Assembly (NCBI RefSeq): GCF_000003815.2
Contig: NC_049981.1
Coordinates: 23,044,255-23,108,254 of the forward strand
Direction: 5' to 3'
DNA length: 64,000 nucleotides
Source of the DNA: Branchiostoma floridae
Taxonomy: Eukaryota > Chordata > Leptocardii > Amphioxiformes > Branchiostomatidae
The first letter of the stretch is position 1, and every line of letters starts with the position of its first letter. Positions 1-12,414 of this stretch are shown in pieces. The translations under genes were made by a program, and so were the position numbers. Below the pieces are notes generated by a model that saw only the letters and a program-made list of their open reading frames with translations, ran no database searches and was not told the DNA's origin.

Positions 1-906
1 CGCTATTATCGATAGAATCAGGAGTAACGTCCAATTTAGATGGTTCCGCGATTTTCCTAGGGATAAATTGAAGTAGATCTATTAGTTAGTAATATGTTAT
101 ACCAATAGGGTCTACATCATGCCATACCTCGGCTATTGCAATTTCATGAGCAGAAAAAAATACATTACATTAAAATACATGCACTTTTTAAGATCAACAA
201 AATTTGTAGGATTATTTGTAATTATGTCTTGTTTTGTTGTATCTAATTAATTATTCAAGTGATGTTTTGATTGACATTGAACAGGATTACCATACACAAA
301 ATATACGAACAAATATATGGAAACACAGAAAAAAACCCATGACCTGGACCGCTATGCGACTACTGAAATCTATGTCTTACCACTCTGGCAAGTCTGAACT
401 TTGCGGTCATCTTCCCACTCATTCCCTGCCACTCTACTAACAGTGTATTCAAATGATTAAGAACATAGGGCCCAACATTTAAGACAGACGTCGTACACAG
501 AGTCAATATACAAATGTTCGCGGTTGTTTTTATGTTCGCAGTTTTCCCGGTGGGCACTTCACCGCGAACTTAAAACCACCGCGAATAGTCCTTTTTCCGC
601 TACCGCGAAATTAAATCCCCGCAAACTTAGTACAGTTAACACTACAGTAGTTAACCTAAAAAAAAGTGGAAGGAATAGTGGAGCGTCACAATCATTACTT
701 GGGAAGCTTTTTGTTAGCACCACAAGAATGTTACATGCATTACGTATATGATTGAGTGCCATATGTACGAACAATAATATAATTGTTGTTTGCGCTACTT
801 TGAGATACAAACTGTCAACTAATATTGTTATCATTTGCATTTCTGAAGATCACTGTTTAAATGCATTTCTAACTTTTCTAACCACTTTGATGTTTGACTC
901 TAAGGT
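1..906. other. Left flank of duplicated segment, no gene
   Basis: Similar in stretches to 11660-12414, for example around ATACCTCGGCTATTGCAATT at 125-144 and again near 11788. It has only short frames without domain signatures. It is the 3' side of the minus-strand EEP gene, so part may be untranslated sequence. Confidence 0.5.
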
Positions 907-1947
907 TTACTTTGCAATGTACCTGTCCCTACTCTTGGATGCCAATGGCGAGGAGAATGGATTGGGACTTCCCAGATCTAGAACCCCGAAGACTGGACTG
1001 TGATCAATGACTTGGTTAGATGGATATTTGCACGTCTCTGCTCTGGCCCTGTCTCTGTCCTGTGGCGTGTACACACTTCCAACGTCGTAATCCAAGGAGA
1101 GTTGCTGGGCATGCAGAATGTTGATCAAATCAGACGTAAATATGAAGTAGTCAATTGTGTTTGATCCAGTATATGAAGTAGGGATTGCCAGTCCAGGGTA
1201 ATTGTTATCGATGTTGTCGCATGCCTTGTCAAAGGTGAAGTTAAAATCTCCACCCATGACACATGCTTTCTGACCGTCCTTGTTCTCTGTCAGTGTTTTG
1301 AAAAAGGCAAGGAGGTCTCGAAATATCAACTGTTTTTCTTCATGAGGACATTTGTGCGGTCCGTGCCATGAGATGGCGATGAAGTCTTTAACATTTGGCT
1401 CCTTCTCTATTGCGATGTTGCTACTGGCTACATGTCCAGTAGGCTGATCTTTGATTGACATTTCCGATATGCATATCCGACCTCGATGTTGGATTAGATT
1501 GGGGTACTTGGCTCCGATCAATTTGTACGAGTCTAACCGTTTTAGCTCAAACAGTTCGCTGTTCCATATTATCCCTGCTTCATTGACTACTCCCGTGTAC
1601 CAAAAAGTTTCCTCTAGCTGAAGCTGACTGACTGGATCAGCCCAAGGACACTCTTGCACAAAAAGAACTGAAACGCGTGCCTGTTCTTGAAGCTGACCGA
1701 GCAAAAGTTTACGCAAAGTTGCATTGCCGGTGCCTCTTGTGTCTCCCTTGAAGTTGACGGAAGCAATGCCGTATCTGTAGGGATGCCTTCCGTGGTCCGT
1801 GTTGGCAGCTCGCATCAAAGCTTCGTTCACTTCAGTTGTATCATCTTCGCTACTATCTCTTGGTTTCCTCTTTCTGCCATGCGATGCAGCTTCTAACGTT
1901 TTGCGGGAGATGTGTTCTGCTTGGTAGACGGGATTTGAAGTCGTCAT
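907..1947 (-). CDS. EEP-fold (endonuclease/exonuclease/phosphatase) protein, copy 1
   Basis: Intronless open frame of 346 residues. The second half carries the metal-binding and catalytic signatures of the EEP superfamily (DNase I, AP endonuclease, LINE endonucleases): VQEC at residues 97-100, a His in SWHGPHK (about 195), GGDFNF at 232-237, IDYF at about 265 and the closing DHSPV at 315-319. The order and spacing fit the fold. The first 60 residues are basic and acidic low complexity with an RKRKPR stretch that could be a nuclear signal. There is no reverse transcriptase downstream, so this is not simply a LINE endonuclease. The gene lies in a segmental duplication whose other copy (12415-13467) has a stop. 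Substrate is unknown. The start is the first Met of the frame; no upstream coding exon is proven. Confidence 0.7.
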   Translation of the reverse strand: MTTSNPVYQAEHISRKTLEAASHGRKRKPRDSSEDDTTEVNEALMRAANTDHGRHPYRYGIASVNFKGDTRGTGNATLRKLLLGQLQEQARVSVLFVQECPWADPVSQLQLEETFWYTGVVNEAGIIWNSELFELKRLDSYKLIGAKYPNLIQHRGRICISEMSIKDQPTGHVASSNIAIEKEPNVKDFIAISWHGPHKCPHEEKQLIFRDLLAFFKTLTENKDGQKACVMGGDFNFTFDKACDNIDNNYPGLAIPTSYTGSNTIDYFIFTSDLINILHAQQLSLDYDVGSVYTPQDRDRARAETCKYPSNQVIDHSPVFGVLDLGSPNPFSSPLASKSRDRYIAK

Positions 1948-4056
1948 CTTGTACTGGTGGTAGGTACTGGTGATAAGTTTTGGACCTTGTCAGATCAAAC
2001 CTCTGTCAGCCCAAAGCATTCCGAGTTCTACTCCACACACTGCCAATGAGGTCAGCAGTCCTTTGTATGATACCCTACTACCTAGTATTTGATTCCTTTT
2101 TCAGATGAGTCAGGCCTTACAGGTTACACTTACCGATTACAAAATTGGTCCGCTATGCCTTCTAGTGTTTTATATAATTGAATTAGCGATGGGTTCTGTC
2201 TCCCTAGGAAGTCTGCAACCTGAAATGACAAAAGAAAGAAGATGGTGGGTAAATACATGGATGAAACTAAAGCGACCTCATACCTCTATGAAATATCTAG
2301 AGCTTTTGTAGATTTCATCCAAATGACTTGCACATTTAAATGCATGGTGAGCATCATTGACAAACTCACACATGTCACAGTTTTGCATTTTTGCACAGAT
2401 TATGCAAATCAGTTCCTTTTTTTTTTGCATATTTGGTGTCTGGTTATGTTTCATCTATCATTAACTACATGTGTTATATCTATTGAAGTCCAGTTATGGG
2501 AAACAATAGAATGAAATAATTTCCTAATTGAATATGCAAATCAAGTCATCATTTGCATAACATGTATATCATTATGAACATCTTTGCCTAATCTTCCTGT
2601 ATGCCTAAAATGATGGAAATCGTCCGTTCCTTTCTTCATTTATCCTTTTCGGAATGTTTCGACAAAAAACGCCACTGCAGTTCCAAAGTTAAACGTTTCG
2701 GGGCTCAAACCTACCCCATCTAATCCTGACGTTAAGAGTTTCTGCCAACCAAATGTCAAGACCATATCATGTCCAGGACAAGAGATACATTGTAATACGG
2801 CTTTGATAGAATGTTCTCATTAATTATGCAGGTGTACCCCCATTTTCTATAATCTATATTCCATTGTGTACATTTTGGTCTTAGCCACCAACCTACCAAA
2901 TATCATGAAAATCCGTTATTACCTGCATGAAGTGCAGGTATAGTTTTGAGGTTCGTGTTTTGTGTGTTTTGGTGCGTTTCCACCGATATATCTCCTTTAC
3001 GCAGTGTGCTATTACGATGGTATTTGGTAGATTGGTTGGGTGTGGTGGCCAGACGGTCAGGTTTGATTTTGGGCCTAATTGACCTTGAACCTGGTGCAGA
3101 ATTTTATTTTTGTGATAATTGGGGTTTACCCTACATCTGCTTGATTTAGCCTTGGGTTAGATAAGGGTCATTTGACTTTTGTAATTAGCCAAAGATAAGG
3201 GGTCCAGTGTTACATGTCAAGGACAGTGGTTACTATGGTAATCTATAGTTGCACTAGTATATGTCATTTATCATATATCAGGCCTCTGTACATAAGTGTA
3301 TTTGTACTGGTGCCCAGGGTATGTTTTTGTCAGTTATTTTATTGGTGCTTCCAGAGGTGTGTTGAAGTTAATATGTGTACTTTGTGTCATCATCGCACTT
3401 GCTAACTTTTGTACTGATGGTCAAATTAGATATTGTGTCCTGGGTGTTTTATTTGTATCTTATTTGCGCTATATCTCAGAACAGTGGGAAGGGGGGGGGT
3501 TTGCGTTTATGGCGCTATATGTCTTGACGGTCAAGTATGATTTGGGGCCTCCTTGTGTACAAACTTGATACTTCTGGTTGACTTTTGTGTGTAAAGTGGC
3601 ATTTCCGACACTACATGTCCAGAACGAAACGTGCGATTGTGATTCTATTTTGTGAATGGGTTGGTGGTGGCGTCTCGCTAGTTAGGTTTGATTTTGGGCC
3701 TCCTGGTGTTTGAACTTGATACTGCAGGTTGCCCCTTTTTCTGTGAGGGGGCATTATGGGCGTTATACTTCCAGAAGAAGATATATCCAGGACAGCCAAC
3801 TTCTACCACCGTTAAAAACAAACAAATTAAACAACAAGGCTACAAACACCCAGTAGAATTAGTGCAGGTCTGAGGTCTACGAACTCTTGTCCCTTTCTCT
3901 AATTATGCTCTGTGGAATTTTAGAAAAATAACCATGCAATTCCAACCCTAGACCCTAGAGGGCCCAAACTTCATCCCAAGCACAAGAGCTATCTATCGCT
4001 CAAACATCATGACCACAGCTTGTTCATAACACCAGAGATATCAACACATAAATTTC
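1948..4056. other. Upstream part of duplicated segment with one private insertion
   Basis: 1948-2920 aligns by eye to 13468-14490, and 3895-4056 to about 14485-14660. The piece between (about 2925-3890) is absent from the second copy. That piece contains several imperfect copies of a motif around GGTTTGATTTTGGGCC (near 3060, 3540 and 3690), so it looks like an inserted repetitive element. No convincing coding sequence is seen. Confidence 0.5.
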
Positions 4057-4135
4057 CAATGTTCCCGCCGAAGAGTCTGTTCTCCAGGCTAAGGAGGACT
4101 CAGGTGGAAGAAAGAACACATCAGCACAAGCAGAG

Positions 4136-4302
4136 CTGTAGCTACCCTGGTTATCAGAGTACAACGCTAGCCGGCCAAGGGAATTATGCGGCGACGTAAC
4201 TCCCCTGGCCGGCTAATTCGATTTACGGGGCATGTTGCTAGGGGCTCGGGAAAGAATCGTAGCCGCGAGCGCTGTTCTCTGGCGACCAGGGTAAGCTGTA
4301 GC
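4136..4302. mobile_element. Short inverted-repeat element (MITE-like)
   Basis: The left end, around GCTACCCTGGTTATCAGAG, is the imperfect reverse complement of the right end, around CTCTGGCGACCAGGGTAAGC. The interior also pairs (GCCGGCCA near 4171 with TGGCCGGC near 4206). There is no coding capacity. Target-site duplication was not resolved. Confidence 0.5.
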
Positions 4303-5001
4303 GGGAGGCTTGGCAATAAATGCCACGAGATTAGTCACCGGAGAAACAGACACGTCACCGAGATGAAATCTCCTCAGAAGGGCTGTTTTCAGTAATCCGT
4401 GAGGTTATATATTTACACTACGTACGCCATTGAATATTCACACTGATCGGTAGGAAGTACGCACTCACACAACACCAACGCTTATGAGCCGGTTTACAAC
4501 AGATGTACCTCAAGTAGTCAGCCGCCGGAAAATAAATAACATATTGAATTCCAGTCATTTTACGACATATTTTACGTAATACGAAGACGATATTCAGTAG
4601 GGGCGCGGTCACATAAGTCGTGTGATCGTCGTACGATTTTGATGCCATAGGATTTTCAAACAGTCTGTGACATTACCAACCACCGACGAGGATCCCAAAC
4701 CGTGAGCCTTTAGTGTACCAAGACAAAAGCATTTGCAGGACAAATGCAGGGCTGTACGTCCTCCAAAATGCTCGACTACCTATGTGACCGCGCTCTGACC
4801 AACTGGAGAGTAAGCTTTTAGTCAACGGTTTTTAGCCGTCTTTCAAGTGACCTAAAACATTGTGGAAGGACATCTGCACTACTATACACTAGAAATATTG
4901 TCCTTAGTTGTGAAGAGCTAAATTAAGAATCCACTATGACTTCTGTTGTATACTATTGTTGAATTAGCCTAGTTTTTCTGTCACAAGAATCGTAATCTCA
5001 C

Positions 5002-5059
5002 CTGTGGTGAAAATGGCGACGACGGCGACAACAACAGTCTTGCTTGGTTTCGATGACAT
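5002..5059 (-). other. Possible orphan first coding exon with signal-like sequence
   Basis: On the minus strand an ATG at 5059 opens 19 codons containing a hydrophobic run (TVVVAVVAIF), ending in a consensus donor ACAG/GTGAG with phase 1. The region is repeated near 16635-16715 in the second duplicate, where the ATG is lost and extra bases are inserted but the donor is kept. I could not find the exon it would splice to, so this is weak. Confidence 0.2.
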
Positions 5060-5299
5060 CAGGAGTACTCCCCTGATATTCTTCCGCGGCCTGGTCCGAA
5101 GTAGTGCGTGGCAAGAGGAATGGAAAATACATTTGCCGGACCATCTGTGGATTTTTAGAGTTCGCTTGCAGTTTAGTACAAAATACCTGAAATGTCTCTG
5201 TGGCGTATAAAAGTTCTGAAATGCTGTAGTCTAGGTACAGAATGAGTTAAGGCACTAACGTCACTTCTGTCAAGTATCTTTGCGCGTTGAAAGTATCTT

Positions 5300-7828
5300 T
5301 GTGCACGTTGAAGGGGAAAGGAGAACATATGACTCACATTTTACTATAAATTAAAATGGCTAATAGTATGCAGTACAAGTTGACCCATATGACACATTAT
5401 CCAATGACATCAGATTCTGTACATTTTCTAATCTTGGCATATTTCATTGCTTATAAAAGTTGTGAAAACTGGCGAAACGTAGATGAAGGTTAGACATCCA
5501 TGCGTCAAATAGTTACACTTACAACTGGGTATCACTTTGCATTGAGCAACTGCTATTTGGCGTTAAACTGGTGAACTGAGCAAATATTCATACTTCATTG
5601 GTGTTGGGGAGGAAGGCCCGGCTTTTGGCTAGTTACATGGGTATGATGGACATCTCCCGTGCTTTTACGACAACCATATCTAAAGGTATCTATTACTTTG
5701 AAGGTAAATAAAAACTTTGTTTAAAGCTGCAGCTGTGGAATGGTTAGTGCTATGTATAGAAATGTCAGTTCACATAATAGCGTTTCAAATTGCGTAAGAT
5801 AATTAACGACACCAGATGGTATAATTTTTTGTTTAATAACAAACACTTCACAGCAAGCACGTTTCAAAATGGTTTACCTTCTATCCAAACAATATCTTAT
5901 CAAGCCAGGTGCATTCATGTCCCATATAACAACATGAATTCGTATTTACATATATTGAGACCCTCAGTCATGAAATAATAATAAGGTCAGAACGACAGTA
6001 AGGTGTACAGAACTAGAATGGAAGACTTTTTGAAAATTATTCACAAAAGTCAGGCACTGGCACAAAACATAACAGCACTAATTTGCACAATGCGTATTCT
6101 TAATGGCTATCCCCACTGGCCTTTTTATGTAGAGGTTGCTCATAGGACTGATTTGTGACGGGGGGGGGGGGGGATTTATCCCCCTGGATTTTCTGTGCTG
6201 GGTTTTCTGTGCAGGTTTGTCGTCCGTGGGTTTCTGTGCAGGGTTTCCTTCCCTTTGTCCATTATCTTTATTCATCACATATTTTACAAATTTTACACTA
6301 TCAAAATTACATTCAGAGCATTCACATATATAGCAATTGTGATTGATAACTTCATAAATACAAAATCAACCTTTCTTAGAGATACAACAAAGCCTCCCAT
6401 CTCCATCTGAAGGCTTTTACAAAGTTATACAATGGCCTATATATTTACAAGTACATTATTTACATCATGCATGTTGTTTGTTTTGTTATTTACAGAACAG
6501 AAATGCCTGAGTACTAATACCTAACAATTGAAAACAGTGCCGACCAAAAATGGAACGATAATTAGAAAACATGCTCATCTTTGCAATGTTCATCTTGTGT
6601 GTTTGTGTATAGCTGTTTGATTTTCTGCCATGGCAAATCAATTTTCTTCTTGCTTTCACGTTCAAGCCGAAAGTCACCCTAGCATTTATTTATTACCCTT
6701 AAGTCAAGTATTACACACTTGTACAGTAACTGGACATTTTGATCTTGAATTATAGTGTTAGTGTATCCGATATTACAGTCTAAAAATTTGATTTTTTGTT
6801 TCCGTGAATTTGTGGGCTTTCAGAGTATAAAAATTGCTTCTGGAGATGAGCCTAGGCCTCCCTTTGCCTCTATTTTCCACAGAGTTAAGACATTAGAGGA
6901 TTTAAATGGTAGTATAGACGTCTAATCAAGACACAGTTGGCTAATCTTCTCTTGAATCATGAAATTCAACAAGCATAAAATTCTCGTCAATGAACAATAT
7001 GGTATTATAGCATTCTAATATTCTAGTTATGCAGATGAGCTCCTCCTTTGTATATTATTCTTATAGTGTTACATTCCTCTCTTTCTAAGTTACTTGTTTG
7101 AAAGTTCTATCATGGAACAAAGCAGAGTTTATAATGTCTTTGCCATTCATACAAATTGGGGCTACCAATAACCAATTATCTAAAAATACTTGGAGTTTGA
7201 CCCAAATTCCATTCTCATTGCCAGACAGTATCCAATCATGTCAATCTTTGCTTCAGCTACTCACAGGCACAAAATCATGAAACAAATAAAATCAATCCCT
7301 TCTTGACATATTCCAAAGCCTCTGGCAATAACCCTTCCATTACAAATGTACAGGGGGTCAAAATACGTTTTCAAGATAAATTATCTGCTATCAAAAGACA
7401 TGATCATAACTGTCAAGAATACAAGATATAAAAAAGGAAGTATCTGATGCAGTACCACAAAATGACTTTCTGTCCTCTATCTTGCCAACCCCATCCACCT
7501 ACATACATATCATAACGACCATCAATCTCGAGTTACGCTGTCTGAAAAACTCACAAACAGCACCGATGATATAATCTTCATGGCAAAGGTAACAAGCCAG
7601 TAGTCTGGATTTAAGCAGTTCACTTCAAGTTAACGTTGATGGTGTTCTGCTCTGTCTGTTTATGCACTTGCTTGGTTGTTTGGTTTCTTGTATTTGATGT
7701 TTGTCTGTGAAAAACGTACCCATTATATTTGTTCCTACAACTGAAGTGTTTCTTATTCACATTGGGGGTTATTCAGTTCACTAAGTGACATTTTGAATGG
7801 GTATTTTTTTTCATTGTATGGGGATATG
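5300..7828. other. Gene-poor stretch
   Basis: Low-complexity AT-rich DNA with only short frames. A run of 14 G is at 6160-6173. It lies downstream of the minus-strand exon ending at 7829, so part may be its 3' untranslated region. No domain, RNA gene or clear element was seen. Confidence 0.4.
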
Positions 7829-8582
7829 TTAGCCATTTACAATAATCGGACTCAAAGCTACACAGGGTACATCGGAACGGTCTGTAGCGTGTTTTTGGAG
7901 ATCGCTTTTGGTGCTTGCCTTGTACCCACAGGGATCGGGACATGTTAGATTATTGTGACTAGCAAGTCGGGGACATCGCCCTCGGCTACCCGATCCCCCA
8001 GCATCCGACATGCCTGTGGCAGTGCTTGATCCTCCTGTGCTGCTTCTCCTTGGAGATGAACTCGGTCCAAGAACGGCATCTTGGTCATCTGTAGACGGTT
8101 CTCTCTTCATAACTACCTTGGTGCTTGGACTCACTGTATTGGAGCTTGAAGCCAAGTTTTCTGTCATACTCAGTCCCGCACCAAGTCCCACTGTTTCCTG
8201 CATCTGTCTGTTATCACAGGGTTTCTCTGCTCCAGCACCACCCATCCATTTTGCTCCTATCCTCTTTTCGTCAGTGGTTGCTCTCGGCAATGGTTCCTCA
8301 TCAGCTGTACCAGCTGGTCTACAAGGTACCCCCTGCATTAGTGCAGTTTCGTTTGTTGCCTCTCTTCGAGTAGATTCTGAACCTGTGTTGTTTCTCTTGA
8401 TTGGTGAACTCGGCCCAAGGTCCAAGGTCTCTGGGACCTTCCTTTTAATTAGGCTTATTCCCGCTGCAGGGCTGGAACTCGACGGTGCTGGAGCTTAGAT
8501 TTGGGCTTTCAGTCATACTCGGTCCGGGCCCAGAAACAAGGCCAAGATACTGCACATCACACGTGTCCGCTGCTTCCTGCAT
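7829..8582 (-). pseudogene. Partial repeat-bearing reading frame with zinc-finger-like tail, cut by gap
   Basis: A 198-residue frame (7829-8425) has Ser/Thr-rich repeats (GPSSSP, SPRRSSTGGSS), one MKREP motif with the look of a SUMO consensus, and a C-terminal Cys/His cluster (CPDPCGYKASTKSDLQKH) resembling a degenerate C2H2 finger. A second frame from the gap down to 8445 repeats the same layout (MQEAADT then SMTESPNLSSS, against MQETVGL then SMTENLASSS). It is in a different reading frame and ends in a stop at about 8445. So this is a tandemly duplicated coding unit of roughly 350 bp, broken between the copies. The N-terminal part is lost in the gap at 8583-9198. It is either a multi-exon gene with an unseen intron or a decayed gene; I favour decay. 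Confidence 0.35.
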
Positions 8583-9198
8583 NNNNNNNNNNNNNNNNNN
8601 NNNNNNNNNNNNNNNNNNNNNNNNNNNNNNNNNNNNNNNNNNNNNNNNNNNNNNNNNNNNNNNNNNNNNNNNNNNNNNNNNNNNNNNNNNNNNNNNNNNN
8701 NNNNNNNNNNNNNNNNNNNNNNNNNNNNNNNNNNNNNNNNNNNNNNNNNNNNNNNNNNNNNNNNNNNNNNNNNNNNNNNNNNNNNNNNNNNNNNNNNNNN
8801 NNNNNNNNNNNNNNNNNNNNNNNNNNNNNNNNNNNNNNNNNNNNNNNNNNNNNNNNNNNNNNNNNNNNNNNNNNNNNNNNNNNNNNNNNNNNNNNNNNNN
8901 NNNNNNNNNNNNNNNNNNNNNNNNNNNNNNNNNNNNNNNNNNNNNNNNNNNNNNNNNNNNNNNNNNNNNNNNNNNNNNNNNNNNNNNNNNNNNNNNNNNN
9001 NNNNNNNNNNNNNNNNNNNNNNNNNNNNNNNNNNNNNNNNNNNNNNNNNNNNNNNNNNNNNNNNNNNNNNNNNNNNNNNNNNNNNNNNNNNNNNNNNNNN
9101 NNNNNNNNNNNNNNNNNNNNNNNNNNNNNNNNNNNNNNNNNNNNNNNNNNNNNNNNNNNNNNNNNNNNNNNNNNNNNNNNNNNNNNNNNNNNNNNNNN
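8583..9198. other. Assembly gap (616 N)
   Basis: Run of N. It interrupts the repeat-bearing minus-strand frame, so any frame drawn through it is artificial. Confidence 0.99.
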
Positions 9199-9459
9199 AC
9201 CCGGAATGGTGAGGGCTTACTCGGCAGTGGTGAGGAAATGTTATTTTGCAACGCTAATGCGTGGTGATAGGTGTATTTCCTGAGTCAGCGAAAGATCATA
9301 AAGTAGTCCACCGTCGGGCACTATGTAACCCTAAGTTGTATCGCCCGACAGGCTAAGTTCTTAGAGTTTTTGTTATATTTTTTTGCCGTGTTGAGTTACG
9401 TTTTGTTGTGACGTGATGTTATGATTGCTTGTGATTAGAGCTTGTCTCAGTAAAATGTA

Positions 9460-10465
9460 TTATCATATAGCCAGGCGCCGCGGACCAATCAGAAGGCCCC
9501 GTACGCGTTCCACGTTGGTTATGACGCCGTAACACATAGATTCCGGCCAGGCCGGTGTACATCGCTCTTCTGATTGGTTAGAATGAATCGACGCCGGCAC
9601 TAGTGTTGATGAAAATCAGCACCGGTGCATTCATTTTGACCAAACAGAAGGAGCGATACACACAAAAAAGTAAGGGTTATGCAGGCATCGGCCAACAAAA
9701 AGGAGCGAAACATATGGCAGAGCAGAGGGAATAAGTACAGACTCCAAGGGGGAATGGCTCCTTCTGTTAGCATTGATAATTAAGGGTTAATGACCCGCCC
9801 CGAGGTGTATATGGTGTCATAACGCCTGGTCCTTTGCTATAACCACCGAATGAGCGAAGCGAACGAGGTGGTTTTATGAGGTGGTTATAGCAAAGAACCA
9901 GGCGTTATGACACCATGTACACCGAGGAACAGGTGGGTTATTAACGTTATTATCATATAGCCTACCCAAACTTACAAACTCCTGTGTCACGCATATATCC
10001 CTTGGTACCATACGTGTGAATTCCTTTGTCGAAGTTGTTCTTTGGCACATACCCTTAAAATGAGATTACAGATTGCATTTTGAACCAAAATTGGCACAGA
10101 AAATATTCGAAACATTGTAGTCTTTGGCTCTTTAGAACAACAAAACATTATCAATGTTAACAGAAGGAGCCATTCCCCTCTTCTTGCAGTCTGTACTTAT
10201 TTCCTCTGCTCTGGAATATGTTTCGCTCCTTTTGATTGGTCAATACCTTCATATCCTTTGTGTATCGCTCCTTCTGATTGGTTAGAATGAATCGACAACG
10301 GCACCGGTGTCGATTTGCATCGACACTGGTGCCGGTGTCGATTCATTCTGACCAATCAGAAGGGCGATACACGCCGGGCTGGCGGGAATCTAAGTATTAC
10401 GGCTTCATAACCAACGTGAAACGGGGCCTTCTGATTGGTCCGCGGCGCCTGGCTATATGATAATG
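9460..10465. mobile_element. Non-autonomous palindromic element with long terminal inverted repeats
   Basis: The left end (TATCATATAGCCAGGCGCCG, about 9462) and right end (CGGCGCCTGGCTATATGATA, about 10440) are reverse complements. The similarity runs about 40 bp inward through the CCAATCAGAAGG motif. Inside are further palindromes, for example 9821-9913, where ATAACGCCTGGTCCTTTGCT recurs inverted, and 10290-10365. There is no transposase. Related sequence recurs at 31180-31665. Confidence 0.65.
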
Positions 10466-10908
10466 AGTTTTGTTGTTCTAAAAAGCCAAAGAATGCAATG
10501 TTTCGAATATTTTCTGTGGACATTTTGGTTTCAGAATGCAAACTGAATTCAAAATCTCCTTACAAATGTATGTACCAAAGAATAAATATGATTATGAATT
10601 TTCAGAAATTCGACAAAGAAATTCACACGAATAGTACCAAGGGATCTATGCGTCATACAGGAGTTTGCAAGGTTGGTAGGCTATATGATAATAACGCTTA
10701 TGACCCGCCTGTTTCTCGGTGTATATGGNNNNNNNNNNNNNNNNNNNNNNNNNNNNNNNNNNNNNNNNNNNNNNNNNNNNNNNNNNNNNNNNNNNNNNNN
10801 NNNNNNNNNNNNNNNNNNNNNNNNNNNNTTTTTTCGGTGGTTATAGCAAAGGACCAGGTGTTATGACACCATATACACCGAGAAACAGGCGGGTCATTAA
10901 CCCTTAAT
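9780..10908. repeat. Overlapping inverted repeat spanning the second gap
   Basis: TTAAGGGTTAATGACCCGCC at about 9782 is mirrored by GGCGGGTCATTAACCCTTAA at about 10889. The adjacent pieces (GTCATAACGCCTGGTCC against GGACCAGGTGTTATGAC) also pair. This inverted repeat overlaps the element at 9460-10465, so elements are nested or interlocked. The second gap sits inside the right arm, as expected if the palindrome broke the assembly. Confidence 0.55.
10729..10828. other. Assembly gap (100 N)
   Basis: Exactly 100 N, a conventional placeholder for a gap of unknown size, inside a palindromic repeat. Confidence 0.99.
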
Positions 10909-10909
10909 T

Positions 10910-12414
10910 CTTCAACATCACATTTCCCTTTGCTTGAAGTTTCTGCATTGGTACATTTTGTTACCCTTCTCTGTCTATTGCATCCCAGAGCAGGCTGCTC
11001 ATCTTATCTGGATCGTCTGACCCCACAGTGATGTTTCTCCTGCGCAACTCGAGACGAAGCTCTTCCACGGTCAGCACGTGCCTGTGCACCACGGCTAATG
11101 TCTCCCGGCGGGATAGACCGCAGATAGTAGCCTGTCTGCAATAGATCGACAGTAAAGAGATGAAACGTTGCCCTTAGCTTGAAGTATCTCACATGTAAAT
11201 GCCACAGGGTTAGTACCCAGAGGGAAGAGGGCACTTACTGGTAGTATGGAGCTGGTGGGAAGGCTATTTGAGAAGGAATTCGAATGAGCCTGTGCATGTT
11301 AGGGGCTGATTGGACTCCTACACCGAGAGCGTGTTTTATTTTAAGTCAAGAGAACGACTAGAAAATAAAAGTATCAATAGGAATACGCTATCACTATGGT
11401 TACTTACAGCTTGATCCCAGTCGGGCAATAGTTGGTCCATGCATGTTAGAGCATTATGTATGGACAGGATTTGAGTACTCCTTAAACTTATTAGCGATTT
11501 AAAAGTCCGCCTGATAAAACCTCTTCCTATGAGCGGTGTTAGGGTAGGATAAGAATACCAAATAGTATCTGTACCTGGCTTTGACAAAACCTTGGGAATC
11601 CTTAAATTCTTACCTTTCCTCTATCTTTGTTGAACTTGGAACGCCTGAAGTCGCTTGGGTGCTACCATCGGTAGAACAATCAGGAGTCGCTGCCGCTGGG
11701 TCCGCCATTTTCCTAGAGAAAAAAATTAAGTGTATCCATGTGTATCCATTAGTTAGTAATTCGTAATAGGGTCAACGTCATATGTCATACCTCGGCTATT
11801 GCAATTTTACAAGCAGAAAAAAAAGAAGAAAAAAAACACTTTAGATTAGCACTAATTTCTTAATATGAAAAATATGTAGAGTTTTCCGTACATTATGTCA
11901 TGTTGAACGATAGTTAATTTATCATGCAAGTAACGCCTTGATCAACATTGGTTAACATTGATTAGCACTATGAAAACCTAAAACAGACAAAAAACAACCT
12001 CCCGTGGACTGGTAGCCTCTTTCATTGGCCTCAAGATCTGTACAGTCATTTCTAATTAATGACTACTGAACTCTATTTCCTGCCACCCTGGCAAGTCTGG
12101 CCTTTGCGTTCATCTTCGCACTCACTCACTCCCTGCATTTAATGATTAAGGACACGCACACACCAACATTTAACAAAGACTTTTCAGTTTAAGTTTATCC
12201 CTAAAACACGTGGAAGGAACATCGGTATGTCACATTAACAATCACTACTCTTTGGAAGCTTCTTGTTACCACCATACTTTACACAAATGATGTTTGATTG
12301 ATGTATATCGCTTGCACATTGTTTTAGCGCTACTTTTATGTACAAACTGTAACTAATGTTTCTCTCAATGATATTTATGAAGATCACTGTTGAAATATCA
12401 CTGTGACAGTAATT
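10910..12414. other. No gene seen; second-copy flank begins about 11660
   Basis: 10910-11650 has only short frames. From about 11660 the sequence resembles 1-906 (shared ATCAGGAGT, TTAGTTAGTAAT and CCTCGGCTATTGCAATTT). Confidence 0.4.

Noticed and set aside
5004-5210. Plus-strand frame starting MVKMATTATTT
   Set aside because: No domain, low-complexity start, and the conserved feature shared by both duplicates is a minus-strand donor instead.
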